Assembly: GCA_009786735.1 (NCBI GenBank)
Contig: WQRM01000006.1
Coordinates: 4,693-19,856 of the forward strand
DNA length: 15,164 nt
Reading direction: 5' to 3'
Origin: Oscillospiraceae bacterium
Lineage (GTDB): Bacteria; Bacillota; Clostridia; Oscillospirales; Acutalibacteraceae
A program made the position numbers and the translations under genes. Below the pieces are notes generated by a model. It saw only the letters and a list, made by a program, of their open reading frames with translations, searched no databases and was not told the origin of the DNA. This document shows positions 5,716-14,914 of this stretch, piece after piece. Every line of letters starts with the position of its first letter. Position 1 is the stretch's first letter.

Positions 5716-7374
5716 ATGGACAACCCTCGTCAACTCACCGGCGCGCAAATTGTGATTGAACAACTGTGCCTGCATGGCGTAACCACGGTGTTTGGTTACC
5801 CCGGCGGCACGGTTTTGCCGATTTATGACGCGCTTTATCAAAACCGCCACCGCATCAACCACGTGCTCACCGCACACGAGCAAGGCGCAGCCCATGCTGC
5901 CGACGGCTTTGCGCGCGCGGGCGGAAAAACCGGCGTGGTCATCGCGACGAGCGGACCGGGGGCGACCAACCTCGTCACCGGCATCGCCAATGCGTACCTC
6001 GACAGCATTCCGCTGGTGGCCATCACCGGCAATGTGCCTGTGCCGCTGCTGGGCAAAGACAGCTTTCAGGAAGTTGACATCGTTGGCGTAACGCAGCCGA
6101 TTGTGAAGCATAATTTCGTCATCCGCGACGTGGCGCAGCTGGAGCGCACGCTGCGAAAGGCTTTTCTTCTCGCGCAAAGCGGACGCCCCGGCCCTGTGCT
6201 GGTGGATATCCCCAAAAACATCCAAGAGGCGGTGTGTGAATACCACGGCATTGCGCCCGAGTTAGACAAAACGCCCGCCCCGAAGTTTGATGTTTCGGAT
6301 GCCGTTGCGGCGATTAAGGCCTGCAAACAGCCGTATATTTACGCAGGCGGCGGCGTGATTGCCGCCGGCGCTGAAGCCGAGCTGCGCCAGTTGAGCGAGC
6401 GCCTGAACGCACCGGTCGGCTTGAGCATGATGGGGCTTACGGCGCTGCCGAGCGACTACTGGCTGAACCTGGGCATGTGCGGCATGCACGGCAAGTATGC
6501 GTCCTCCAAGGCGCAAGCCGAGTGCGACTTGATGATTGCGCTGGGCGTGCGCTTCAGCGACCGCGCCACCGGCAACGTGCAGGTGTACCGCGAAGGGCAC
6601 ACGATTATCCACATTGACATTGACATGGCGGAGTTTGGCAAGAATGTTAACCCGCATTTGCAGCTGCACGGTGACGTGAAGGCCGTGTTGACCGAGCTAC
6701 TCGCCGCATTGCCCGAGCAAAAGAACGAGCAGTGGCTCGCCCGTGTGGCGCAGCTGAAGCTGGACGGCACAATCATGCAAACCGGGCAACTGACCCCGCA
6801 GCAGGTGTTCGCTGCTGTGCGTGATGTGTGCGACGACGACACCGTGATTGCCACCGACGTAGGTCAGCATCAAATGTGGACGACGTTGTACTACCCGCTG
6901 AGCAAGCCGCGCACGCTGCTCACGAGCGGCGGATTGGGCACGATGGGCTTTGGCATGGGCGCTGCGATTGGCGGCTGCATGGCCACGGGCAACCGGCGCA
7001 CGATTCTTTTCACCGGCGACGGCAGCTTTGGCATGAACCTCAACGAGCTTGCCACCGCGGTGAGCCAAAACCTGCCGCTGGTGGTGTTGATTCTCAACAA
7101 CGGCGTGCTGGGCATGGTGCGGCAATGGCAAACGCGGTTTTACGACAAACGCTACTCGCAAACCACGCTTGAGCGCAAAACGGACTTCCCGGCGCTGGCG
7201 CGTGCGTTTGGCGCAGCGGGATATTTGGCCGAAACGCTGCCGCAGCTGCAGGAGATTCTCGCGAACCTGCCCGATGGTCCGGTGGTGATTGACTGCCGCA
7301 TCGACATCGACGAAGAAGTGCTGCCGATGATTCCGCCGGGCAAAACGGTGGCGGATATTATTACCAAGCGATGA
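5716..7374 (+). CDS. ilvB: Acetolactate synthase, large catalytic subunit
   Basis: 552-aa thiamine-diphosphate enzyme making 2-acetolactate from two pyruvates (valine, leucine) and 2-aceto-2-hydroxybutyrate from pyruvate plus 2-oxobutyrate (isoleucine). The N-terminal PYR domain has the activating Glu in TAHEQGAAHAADG (E55). The C-terminal domain has the ThDP/Mg motif GDGSFGMN (434-441) ending in the Asn pair (461-462). Length is typical. Start chosen at ATG 5716 because AAGGAG lies 8 bases upstream; the in-frame ATG at 5611 has no ribosome site and would translate the attenuator hairpin. It is the first gene of the ilv operon, but its partner ilvN is not adjacent: a foreign-looking ORF lies between. 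Confidence 0.97.
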   Translation: MDNPRQLTGAQIVIEQLCLHGVTTVFGYPGGTVLPIYDALYQNRHRINHVLTAHEQGAAHAADGFARAGGKTGVVIATSGPGATNLVTGIANAYLDSIPLVAITGNVPVPLLGKDSFQEVDIVGVTQPIVKHNFVIRDVAQLERTLRKAFLLAQSGRPGPVLVDIPKNIQEAVCEYHGIAPELDKTPAPKFDVSDAVAAIKACKQPYIYAGGGVIAAGAEAELRQLSERLNAPVGLSMMGLTALPSDYWLNLGMCGMHGKYASSKAQAECDLMIALGVRFSDRATGNVQVYREGHTIIHIDIDMAEFGKNVNPHLQLHGDVKAVLTELLAALPEQKNEQWLARVAQLKLDGTIMQTGQLTPQQVFAAVRDVCDDDTVIATDVGQHQMWTTLYYPLSKPRTLLTSGGLGTMGFGMGAAIGGCMATGNRRTILFTGDGSFGMNLNELATAVSQNLPLVVLILNNGVLGMVRQWQTRFYDKRYSQTTLERKTDFPALARAFGAAGYLAETLPQLQEILANLPDGPVVIDCRIDIDEEVLPMIPPGKTVADIITKR

Positions 7375-7376
7375 GC

Positions 7377-7405
7377 TTGACAAATTGACGATGGTGTGAT
7401 ATGAT
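7377..7405 (+). promoter_or_regulatory. Near-consensus promoter between ilvB and the nuclease-like gene
   Basis: TTGACA (7377-7382, 6/6), 17-base spacer, TATGAT (7400-7405, 5/6), with TGA just before the -10 giving an extended -10. It starts two bases after the ilvB stop codon. The -10 box overlaps the ATG at 7401, so a transcript from here would start near 7412, inside the frame of the small gene. It would then drive a shorter product, for example from GTG 7419, or the downstream structured element and ilvN. Confidence 0.65.
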
Positions 7406-7781
7406 AAACGCTATTGACGTGCTGTTTGGCGAAGAGTTTACGGGCATAAAAGGTCAAGCAGCAGTTGAAAAACTGCTGCAAGAAAAGCAAGGGCACGTGA
7501 AAGCCGCGTTTTATCGCGCAGACATTGGCGAGATTGATTTGTTTTGGGGCGATGACAAGGCGGGGCTGAAACATATCATTCAAGAGCGCAACAAGCGCGG
7601 GACGAATGGTACAAAGTTCATTGAAAATCTGTCCGATGTCGTTGAAAATGGCGAGGCGTTTCCCAACAAAAACCCCAACCGAATGAACATTGCGTATCGT
7701 GGGAAATTGGCTGTTGTTGCCTTTGATGTGCGTGGAAGCGAAGTGACCGCCTTGCTCACCGCGTTTCTCACAAAAAAATAG
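7401..7781 (+). CDS. PBECR-like (Barnase-EndoU-ColicinE5/D-RelE fold) putative ribonuclease
   Basis: 126 aa. Residues ~30-122 resemble the phage-associated PBECR/colicin-E5-like nuclease domains: AAFYRADIGEIDLFWGD (35-51), GLKHIIQERNKRG (55-67, with the conserved His in KHI), then FIENLSDVVENGE (73-85), and a C-terminal beta strand pair ending LLTAFLTKK. In phages and secreted toxins this domain is usually the C-terminal part of a larger protein; here it stands almost alone. Codons are more AT-rich than in ilvB and ilvC. The ribosome site before ATG 7401 is poor, and the start overlaps a promoter -10 box. It interrupts the ilvB-ilvN pair, and no antitoxin gene is evident. Family assignment is from motif memory, not a search; activity and role unknown. 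Confidence 0.65.
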   Translation: MINAIDVLFGEEFTGIKGQAAVEKLLQEKQGHVKAAFYRADIGEIDLFWGDDKAGLKHIIQERNKRGTNGTKFIENLSDVVENGEAFPNKNPNRMNIAYRGKLAVVAFDVRGSEVTALLTAFLTKK

Positions 7782-7782
7782 A

Positions 7783-7862
7783 GATTGAAGTCTTGGGGAA
7801 GGTTTAGGTACTAATCCCCAACGTTCAGGCTGACAGACACCATTCCTCAGCCAACTTCAATC
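7783..7862 (+). ncRNA. Three-stem (cloverleaf-like) structured element, RNA or MITE
   Basis: Two bases after the nuclease-like gene, the ends GATTGAAGT (7783-7791) and ACTTCAATC (7854-7862) are perfect 9-bp inverted repeats. They enclose two more perfect stems: TTGGGGA/TCCCCAA (7793-7799/7815-7821, with an inner TTAG/CTAA at 7804-7807/7811-7814) and GGCTGA/TCAGCC (7828-7833/7847-7852). Together they make a closed three-way junction. It matches no riboswitch or ncRNA class I recognise. A miniature inverted-repeat transposable element is the main alternative, but no clear target duplication is seen. Confidence 0.5.
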
Positions 7863-7879
7863 CTATACCTATAGTATAG
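7863..7879. repeat. Short inverted repeat between the structured element and ilvN
   Basis: CTATAC (7863-7868), CTATA, GTATAG (7874-7879) is a perfect 6-bp inverted repeat starting at the base after the three-stem element. TATAGT at 7870-7875 within it resembles a -10 box, but no -35 box is found at the right distance. It could be an operator, a fourth stem of the same RNA, or chance in AT-rich sequence. Confidence 0.3.
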
Positions 7880-7927
7880 CACATTTGCGCAAAACAGTCA
7901 AGAAAATTTTTACCGAAAGGGTAAACC

Positions 7928-8176
7928 ATGGAAAAATTCACCGTTGAACTGCTGGTATCCAACCGCTATGGCGTGCTCAACCGCATCACCGGGCTGTATG
8001 CGCGGCGCGGGTATAACATCGACAGCCTGTTCGTGAACGAAACCGAAGACCCCGAAGTGTCACGCATGACGATTTGCTCGCATGGCGACAAAGACGTGCA
8101 AGTGCAACTGGTGCGCCAACTGCGCAAGCTGTATGACGTGCGCAGCGTGGTGCTGATGTCCACCGTGGAAATTTAA
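7928..8176 (+). CDS. ilvN: Acetolactate synthase, small regulatory subunit (short ACT form)
   Basis: 82 aa, a single ACT domain: FTVELLVSNRYGVLNRITGLY (4-24), RRGYNIDSL (26-34) and a closing VRSVVLMSTVEI. The ACT dimer binds valine and activates or feedback-inhibits the IlvB catalytic subunit. This is the short form, about half of the ~160-aa IlvH type, lacking the C-terminal domain; the length is like E. coli IlvN/IlvM, so it is probably complete. GAAAGGG at 7915-7921 sets ATG 7928. It is separated from ilvB by 553 bases containing the nuclease-like gene, and from ilvC by 39 bases. Confidence 0.95.
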   Translation: MEKFTVELLVSNRYGVLNRITGLYARRGYNIDSLFVNETEDPEVSRMTICSHGDKDVQVQLVRQLRKLYDVRSVVLMSTVEI

Positions 8177-8215
8177 CGCAGATATTTTTATTTTTTGATA
8201 CAAGGGAGAAAAATC

Positions 8216-9208
8216 ATGGCAAAAATGTACTACGACAAAGACTGCAACATGGAACTGCTCGCGGGCAAAACTGTGGCGATTGTGGGCTACGGCTCGCAGG
8301 GGCACGCGCACGCGCAAAACTTGCGCGACAGCGGCGTGGACGTCGTCATCGGGCTGTATGCAGGCTCGCAAAGCGCGGTGAAAGCCAAAGAAGACGGCTT
8401 CACTGTGCTGAACACCGAAGATGCCGTGCAGCAAGCCGATGTGGTGATGCTGCTGGTGAACGACGAAAAAATGAAGGGCATTTATGAGTCCACCGTGCAG
8501 CCGCATCTGACTGCCGGCATGACGCTGTGTTTTGCCCACGGATTTAACATCCACTTTGACCAAATTGTGCCGCCTGCTGACGTGAACGTCATCATGATTG
8601 CACCCAAAGGCCCCGGCCACACGGTGCGCTATCAATATGAAGAAGGCAAGGGCGTGCCCTGCCTGATCGCCGTGCAAAACGATGCCACCGGCACCGCAAA
8701 AGACATCGCTTTGGCGTATGCCAGTGGCGTGGGCGGCGGCCGCGGCGGTATTCTGGAAACGACCTTCAAAGAAGAAACCGAAACCGACCTGTTCGGCGAG
8801 CAAGCCGTGCTGTGCGGCGGCGTGACTGCGCTGATGAAAGCTGGGTTCGACACGCTGGTGGAAGCCGGTTATCAGCCCGAAAGTGCCTACTTTGAGTGCG
8901 TGCACGAGATGAAACTCATCATCGACTTGGTGGTGAAGGGCGGCTTGTCTTTCATGCGCTACTCCATCAGCGACACGGCGGAGTATGGCGATTATCAAAT
9001 CGGCGACCGCATCATCACCGACGAAACCAAAGCGGAAATGCGCAAAGTGTTGGCGGAAATCCAAGACGGCACGTTCGCGAAAGCTTGGCTGAAAGAAAAC
9101 GAAGACAACCGCCCGACTTTCGCTGCACGCCGCAAGGCTGAAAGCGAGCTGCCGGTTGAAGTGGTGGGCGAAGATTTGCGCAAGAAAATGAGCTGGAGCG
9201 ATAAGTAA
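8216..9208 (+). CDS. ilvC: Ketol-acid reductoisomerase, class I
   Basis: 330 aa; isomerises and reduces acetolactate and acetohydroxybutyrate to the dihydroxy acids, with Mg2+ and NAD(P)H. Rossmann motif GYGSQG is at 24-29. The knotted C-terminal domain has the metal ligands D191 and E195 (ETDLFGEQ), E227, E231 and substrate Ser 252 (RYSISD). The cofactor loop after strand 2 reads GLYAGSQS (46-53): the two Ser positions that hold the NADPH phosphate are kept, but the Arg usual after GL is Tyr. AAGGGAG at 8202-8208 fixes ATG 8216 rather than an upstream in-frame start at 8195. Typical class I length. Third enzyme gene of the ilv operon, followed by a double-hairpin repeat. Confidence 0.98.
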   Translation: MAKMYYDKDCNMELLAGKTVAIVGYGSQGHAHAQNLRDSGVDVVIGLYAGSQSAVKAKEDGFTVLNTEDAVQQADVVMLLVNDEKMKGIYESTVQPHLTAGMTLCFAHGFNIHFDQIVPPADVNVIMIAPKGPGHTVRYQYEEGKGVPCLIAVQNDATGTAKDIALAYASGVGGGRGGILETTFKEETETDLFGEQAVLCGGVTALMKAGFDTLVEAGYQPESAYFECVHEMKLIIDLVVKGGLSFMRYSISDTAEYGDYQIGDRIITDETKAEMRKVLAEIQDGTFAKAWLKENEDNRPTFAARRKAESELPVEVVGEDLRKKMSWSDK

Positions 9209-9219
9209 AATAATGTTGT

Positions 9220-9273
9220 GTAGGGGATGCGCCCCTGCGCATCCCGCGGGCGGCACAGGGGTGCCGCCCCTAC
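9220..9273. repeat. Double-hairpin palindromic repeat between ilvC and ilvD
   Basis: Ends GTAGGGG (9220-9226) and CCCCTAC (9267-9273) are inverted repeats. Inside are two back-to-back perfect hairpins: GGGATGCGC-CCCT-GCGCATCCC (9224-9245) and GGGCGGCAC-AGGG-GTGCCGCCC (9248-9269). There is no U tract, so it is not a simple terminator. In the ilv mRNA it could stabilise the upstream part or tune expression of ilvD. It looks like a REP-type dispersed element; only this copy is in the window. Confidence 0.75.
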
Positions 9274-9296
9274 CTGTTTACCACGAAGGAGAATCT

Positions 9297-10934
9297 ATGA
9301 ACAGTAACCTCATGAAAGCCGGGCTGGAAAACGCCCCCAAACGCGCGCTGCTCAAGTCCATGGGCTACACGCAGCAGCAAATTGACAAGCCCATCGTGGG
9401 CATCGTCAACTCGTTCAACGAGATTGTGCCCGGGCATTTTCATCTGCCGCAAATCGCGCGCGCGGTCAAAGATGGCGTGCTTGCCAACGGCGGCACTCCC
9501 GTGGAGTTCAACACCATTGGCGTGTGCGATGGTCTTGCGATGGGTCACGAGGGCATGCGCTACAGCTTGTGCTCGCGCGAGCTGATTGCCGATACCATCG
9601 AGTGCATGGTGAAGGCGCACCGCTTTGACGCGCTGGTGTTTATCCCCAACTGCGACAAAATCGTGCCAGCGATGCTCATGGCGGCTTCGAGGCTAGACAT
9701 GCCCTGCCTGTTTGTGAGCGGCGGGCCGATGCTCAGCATCAACGGCCTTGACCTCACCAACATGTTTGAGGGCGTGGGCCGCGTGAAGGCAGGCAGCATG
9801 ACCGAAGCGGAGCTCGCCAACTGGGAGAACACCGCTTGCCCCGGCTGCGGCAGCTGCGCGGGCATGTTCACCGCCAACAGCATGAACTGCTTGTGCGAGG
9901 CCATCGGCATTGCGCTGCCCGGCAACGGCACGATTCCTGCCGTGTTTGCCGAGCGTCTGCGTCTGGCGAAAACCGCCGGGCATCAAGTGATGGAGCTGTA
10001 TCGCGCGAACATCAAACCCAGCGATATCATGACCGAAAAAGCCTTTGAGAACGCCCTGACCGTGGACATGGCACTGGGTTGCTCCACGAACAGCGTGCTG
10101 CATTTGATTGCCATTGCGCATGAGCGCGGCTACACCTTAGATTTGCGCCAGCTCAACGAAATCAGCGCAAAAACGCCCAACCTGTGCAAGCTTTCGCCCG
10201 CAGGTCCGCATCATATCGAGGACTTGTATCACGCAGGCGGTGTGTATGCCGTGATGAACCAGCTGAACGATTTGCTCAACCTGGACGAAATCACCGTGAC
10301 CGGCAAGCAAGTGCGCGACAACATCGCAGGTGTGCAAGTGCGTAATCCCGAGGTCATTCAACGCTACAGCGAAACCGGTGGCTTGGCGGCGCTGTTCGGC
10401 AATTTGGCCGAGGACGGCGCGGTCATCAAGCGCAGCGCGGTGAAGCCGCACATGATTAACTTCACCGGTGCGGCACGCGTGTTTGACAGCGAAGAAGACG
10501 CCGTGGCAGCCATCTATGGCAAGCAAATTAAGCCCGGCGACATCGTGGTGATTCGCTACGAAGGCCCGGCCGGTGGTCCCGGCATGCGCGAGATGCTCAA
10601 CCCCACCTCCGCCATTGCGGGCATGGGGCTTGACGGCGAAGTTGCGCTGATCACAGACGGACGCTTCAGCGGCGCGACCCGTGGCGCGGCCATCGGACAT
10701 GTTAGCCCCGAAGCCAGCACCGGCGGCCTGATTGCCTATGTGAAAGAGGGCGACATGATCCACATCGACATCGACAATTACGCCATCAATCTGCTGGTGA
10801 GCGACGAAGAAATCGCGCAACGCAAGGCGACGATGCAACTGCGCGCGCCGCGGGAACTGGTGGGCTATCTCAAGCGCTATGCGAGCATGGTTTGCTCGGC
10901 CGACAAAGGTGCTGTGTATGCTGACGTACAATAA
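9297..10934 (+). CDS. ilvD: Dihydroxy-acid dehydratase
   Basis: 545-aa iron-sulfur enzyme that dehydrates 2,3-dihydroxyisovalerate and 2,3-dihydroxy-3-methylvalerate to the 2-oxo acids that precede valine/leucine and isoleucine. Cluster cysteines appear in NCDKIVPAM (C119) and in [17 protein letters not shown] (C181, C184, C187). The catalytic Ser is in [10 protein letters not shown] (S458). Length is normal. AAGGAG at 9286-9291 fixes ATG 9297; an in-frame ATG at 9213 would translate the hairpin repeat and is rejected. Its last 17 bases overlap ilvA, so the two are probably translationally coupled. Confidence 0.98.
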   Translation: MNSNLMKAGLENAPKRALLKSMGYTQQQIDKPIVGIVNSFNEIVPGHFHLPQIARAVKDGVLANGGTPVEFNTIGVCDGLAMGHEGMRYSLCSRELIADTIECMVKAHRFDALVFIPNCDKIVPAMLMAASRLDMPCLFVSGGPMLSINGLDLTNMFEGVGRVKAGSMTEAELANWENTACPGCGSCAGMFTANSMNCLCEAIGIALPGNGTIPAVFAERLRLAKTAGHQVMELYRANIKPSDIMTEKAFENALTVDMALGCSTNSVLHLIAIAHERGYTLDLRQLNEISAKTPNLCKLSPAGPHHIEDLYHAGGVYAVMNQLNDLLNLDEITVTGKQVRDNIAGVQVRNPEVIQRYSETGGLAALFGNLAEDGAVIKRSAVKPHMINFTGAARVFDSEEDAVAAIYGKQIKPGDIVVIRYEGPAGGPGMREMLNPTSAIAGMGLDGEVALITDGRFSGATRGAAIGHVSPEASTGGLIAYVKEGDMIHIDIDNYAINLLVSDEEIAQRKATMQLRAPRELVGYLKRYASMVCSADKGAVYADVQ

Positions 10935-12141
10935 AATTCAACAAGCTGCCTCCGTGCTCAGGCAAGTGCTGCGTCCGACCGACATGGTCTGGGCGCCGCG
11001 CTTGGTGCCCGGCTGCGAGCAGCTCTACCTGAAAGCCGAAAATTGGCAGGTGACCGGCTCGTTCAAGGTGCGCGGTGCGTACTACAAAATGAGCCTGATG
11101 ACCGACGACGAAAAAGCGCGCGGCGTGATTGCTTGCTCGGCGGGCAACCATGCGCAGGGCGTGGCGCTTGCGGCGCAGCGTGCGGGCATTGATGCCACGA
11201 TTTTCATCCCCAGCATCGCGCCGATTTCTAAGATTGAAGCCACCGAGCGCTACGGCGTGCGGGTGGTGATTGTGGATGGCGTGTACGACGACGCCTACCA
11301 AGCGGCGCGCGAGTTTGAGCGCACCAACGGCGGCGTGTTCATCCATCCGTTTGATGATGAGCAAGTCATCGCCGGGCAGGGCACGATTGCCCTGGAGATC
11401 CTCGACCAATACCGCGCCAAGGGCAAGATTCTCAATGAGCTGGATGCGGTTGTGGTGCCGGTTGGCGGCGGCGGGTTGATCTCCGGGGTGGCGGTGGCGA
11501 TCAAGAAGAGCAACCGCGCGAAAAACTGCAAGGTTTATGGCGTGCAGGCGGCGGGTGCTGCGAGCATGGCGCAGTCTATGGCGGCAAAGCAGCGCAAGTC
11601 GCTTGACCACGTTGCCACTTTCGCCGACGGCATTGCCGTGAAGCATCCCGGTGAGTTGACTTACGACTATTGCAGCGAATTTGTGGACGAAATCGTGACC
11701 GTGACGGACGACGAAATCGCCATTGCCATTCTGCACTTGATGGAGCAGCAGAAGTTCATCGCCGAGGGCGCAGGCGCAGTTGCCGTGGCGGCCGCGATGT
11801 TCAACAAGCTGCCCCTTGCGGGCAAAAATGTGTGCGCGATTGTCAGCGGCGGCAACATTGACGTGAACAATCTGCCGCGTGTCATCAACCGCGGGCTGCT
11901 GGCAACCGGGCGATTGTCGCACCTGACCATCGAACTGATTGAACGCCCCGGGCAGCTGATGGGCGTGAGCAAAATCATCGCAGATTGCGGCGCAAATGTG
12001 GTTGACCTGGTGCATAATCCCGGGCGCGAAAACACCGACATCGCCAGCTGCATCCTGCGCCTGACCATCGAAACCAAAGACCGTGCCCACCGCGACACCG
12101 TGATTCGCACGCTCACCGAACAAGGTTACAACGTATTGTAA
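10918..12141 (+). CDS. ilvA: Threonine ammonia-lyase (threonine deaminase) with single ACT domain
   Basis: 407 aa. A PLP enzyme converting threonine to 2-oxobutyrate and ammonia, the entry step to isoleucine. PLP Lys is K50 in [19 protein letters not shown] (74-81) and [11 protein letters not shown] (about 178-188) form the PLP pocket. Residues ~325-407 form one ACT-like domain ([20 protein letters not shown]...). This is the ~400-residue form with one regulatory domain, unlike the ~510-residue E. coli IlvA with two. ATG 10918 lies inside the end of ilvD with AAAGG just upstream; the longer frame to 10879 is just overlap. Position within the ilv operon and next to ridA supports a biosynthetic role. 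Confidence 0.95.
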   Translation: MLTYNKIQQAASVLRQVLRPTDMVWAPRLVPGCEQLYLKAENWQVTGSFKVRGAYYKMSLMTDDEKARGVIACSAGNHAQGVALAAQRAGIDATIFIPSIAPISKIEATERYGVRVVIVDGVYDDAYQAAREFERTNGGVFIHPFDDEQVIAGQGTIALEILDQYRAKGKILNELDAVVVPVGGGGLISGVAVAIKKSNRAKNCKVYGVQAAGAASMAQSMAAKQRKSLDHVATFADGIAVKHPGELTYDYCSEFVDEIVTVTDDEIAIAILHLMEQQKFIAEGAGAVAVAAAMFNKLPLAGKNVCAIVSGGNIDVNNLPRVINRGLLATGRLSHLTIELIERPGQLMGVSKIIADCGANVVDLVHNPGRENTDIASCILRLTIETKDRAHRDTVIRTLTEQGYNVL

Positions 12142-12192
12142 CCCCCTCAGTCACGCCTGCGGGCGTGCCAGCTCCCCCAAAGGGGACGCCTT
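12142..12192. repeat. Palindromic repeat, family 2, between ilvA and ridA
   Basis: Contains CACGCC-TGCG-GGCGTG (12152-12167) and CCCC-AAA-GGGG (12175-12185), bounded by CCCCCTCAG on the left and ACGCC on the right. It aligns with the minus-strand sequence at 15122-15164 inside dprA: both read GTCACGCC, 3-4 bases, GGCG(T/C)GCCA, a C-run arm, its complement and GGGGA. It is probably a mobile or REP-like genomic repeat rather than an ilv-specific signal. Confidence 0.65.
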
Positions 12193-12211
12193 ATATGGAA
12201 AGGATTAAAAC

Positions 12212-12574
12212 ATGAAAAAAATCATCTTTACTGAAAATGCGCCCTTCCCGGTTGGACCATACTCGCAGGCGGTGCTGGTTAACGGCACGCTGTATGCCAG
12301 CGGGCAAATCGCCATGGATGCCCTTGACGCCGACGTCGCCACGCAAACCCACAAGGTCTGCGAGAACGTCACCGCGGTGCTGGCTGCCGCCGGCATGACG
12401 CGCGAAAACGTGGTGAAAACCACCTGCTTCCTCGCCGACATGGCCGACTTCGTCACCTTCAACGGCGTGTATGAGCAATACTTCGCCCACAAGCCCGCGC
12501 GCAGCACCGTGGCCGCCAAGCAGCTGCCCAAAGATGCGCTGGTGGAGATTGAAGTGATCGCGGTTGCGGAGTGA
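12212..12574 (+). CDS. ridA: RidA family reactive enamine/imine deaminase
   Basis: 120 aa of the YjgF/YER057c/UK114 family, a trimeric cytoplasmic enzyme that hydrolyses 2-aminoacrylate and 2-iminobutanoate, the unstable products released by PLP threonine/serine dehydratases, to the 2-oxo acids and ammonia. Family signatures: PFPVGPYSQAV near the N-terminus, YASGQIAMD (28-36), the catalytic Arg in PARSTV (R97) and the C-terminal EIEVIA (112-117). Length is standard. GAAAGGA just before ATG 12212 is a good ribosome site. It lies directly after ilvA, its natural partner, which protects PLP enzymes from damage by the IlvA product. It is the last gene of the operon. Confidence 0.95.
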   Translation: MKKIIFTENAPFPVGPYSQAVLVNGTLYASGQIAMDALDADVATQTHKVCENVTAVLAAAGMTRENVVKTTCFLADMADFVTFNGVYEQYFAHKPARSTVAAKQLPKDALVEIEVIAVAE

Positions 12575-12575
12575 T

Positions 12576-12631
12576 GTTCTTTTTCTTGAAAGAAAAAGAA
12601 CCAAAAAGAACTTTAGTCGCGCTGCGCGCGG
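12576..12631. repeat. Stem-loop repeat, family 1 copy C (inverted)
   Basis: Begins one base after the ridA stop. GTTCTTTTTCTT (12576-12587) pairs perfectly with AAGAAAAAGAAC (12590-12601), then CAAAAAGAACTT and the core TAGTCGCGCTGCGCGCGG (12614-12631), the exact reverse complement of the core of copy B at 2978-2995. The U-rich 5' arm is inside the stem, so it is not a standard terminator for ridA. Confidence 0.75.
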
Positions 12632-12651
12632 AGCTGATTATCGAAATAGCA

Positions 12652-12696
12652 AAACCCCAACTTCCTGTGATGCAGTGAGTCGGGGTTTCATTTTAT
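12652..12696. terminator. Terminator-like hairpin between convergent ridA and topA
   Basis: AAACCCC (12652-12658) pairs with GGGGTTT (12682-12688), with two more pairs beyond a mismatch. On the plus strand it is followed by CATTTTAT, a modest U-rich tail; on the minus strand by TGCTATTT. It is suitably placed to end transcription of the ilv operon and topA from both sides. Confidence 0.55.
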
Positions 12697-12710
12697 CATA
12701 ATCGTTCATC

Positions 12711-12757
12711 GCGAAGCGGGAAAAGTTTTTTGCTCCACTTTTTTTCAAAAAAGTGGA
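12711..12757. repeat. Stem-loop repeat, family 1 copy D
   Basis: GC arm GCGAAGCGGG (12711-12720), AAAAGTTTTTTGC, then TCCACTTTTTT (12734-12744) pairing with AAAAAAGTGGA (12747-12757). It ends seven bases beyond the topA stop codon. The stem sequence differs from copies A-C, but pairing is kept. Confidence 0.7.
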
Positions 12758-12763
12758 AAAGAA

Positions 12764-14884
<2,121 letters not shown>

Positions 14885-14914
14885 ACGATTTTCCTCCAAC
14901 AGGGGATTACTTTT

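Noticed and set aside
10870..12123. 417-codon minus-strand ORF opposite ilvA
   Set aside because: Shadow of ilvA with His/Ala/Asn-rich composition and no domain.
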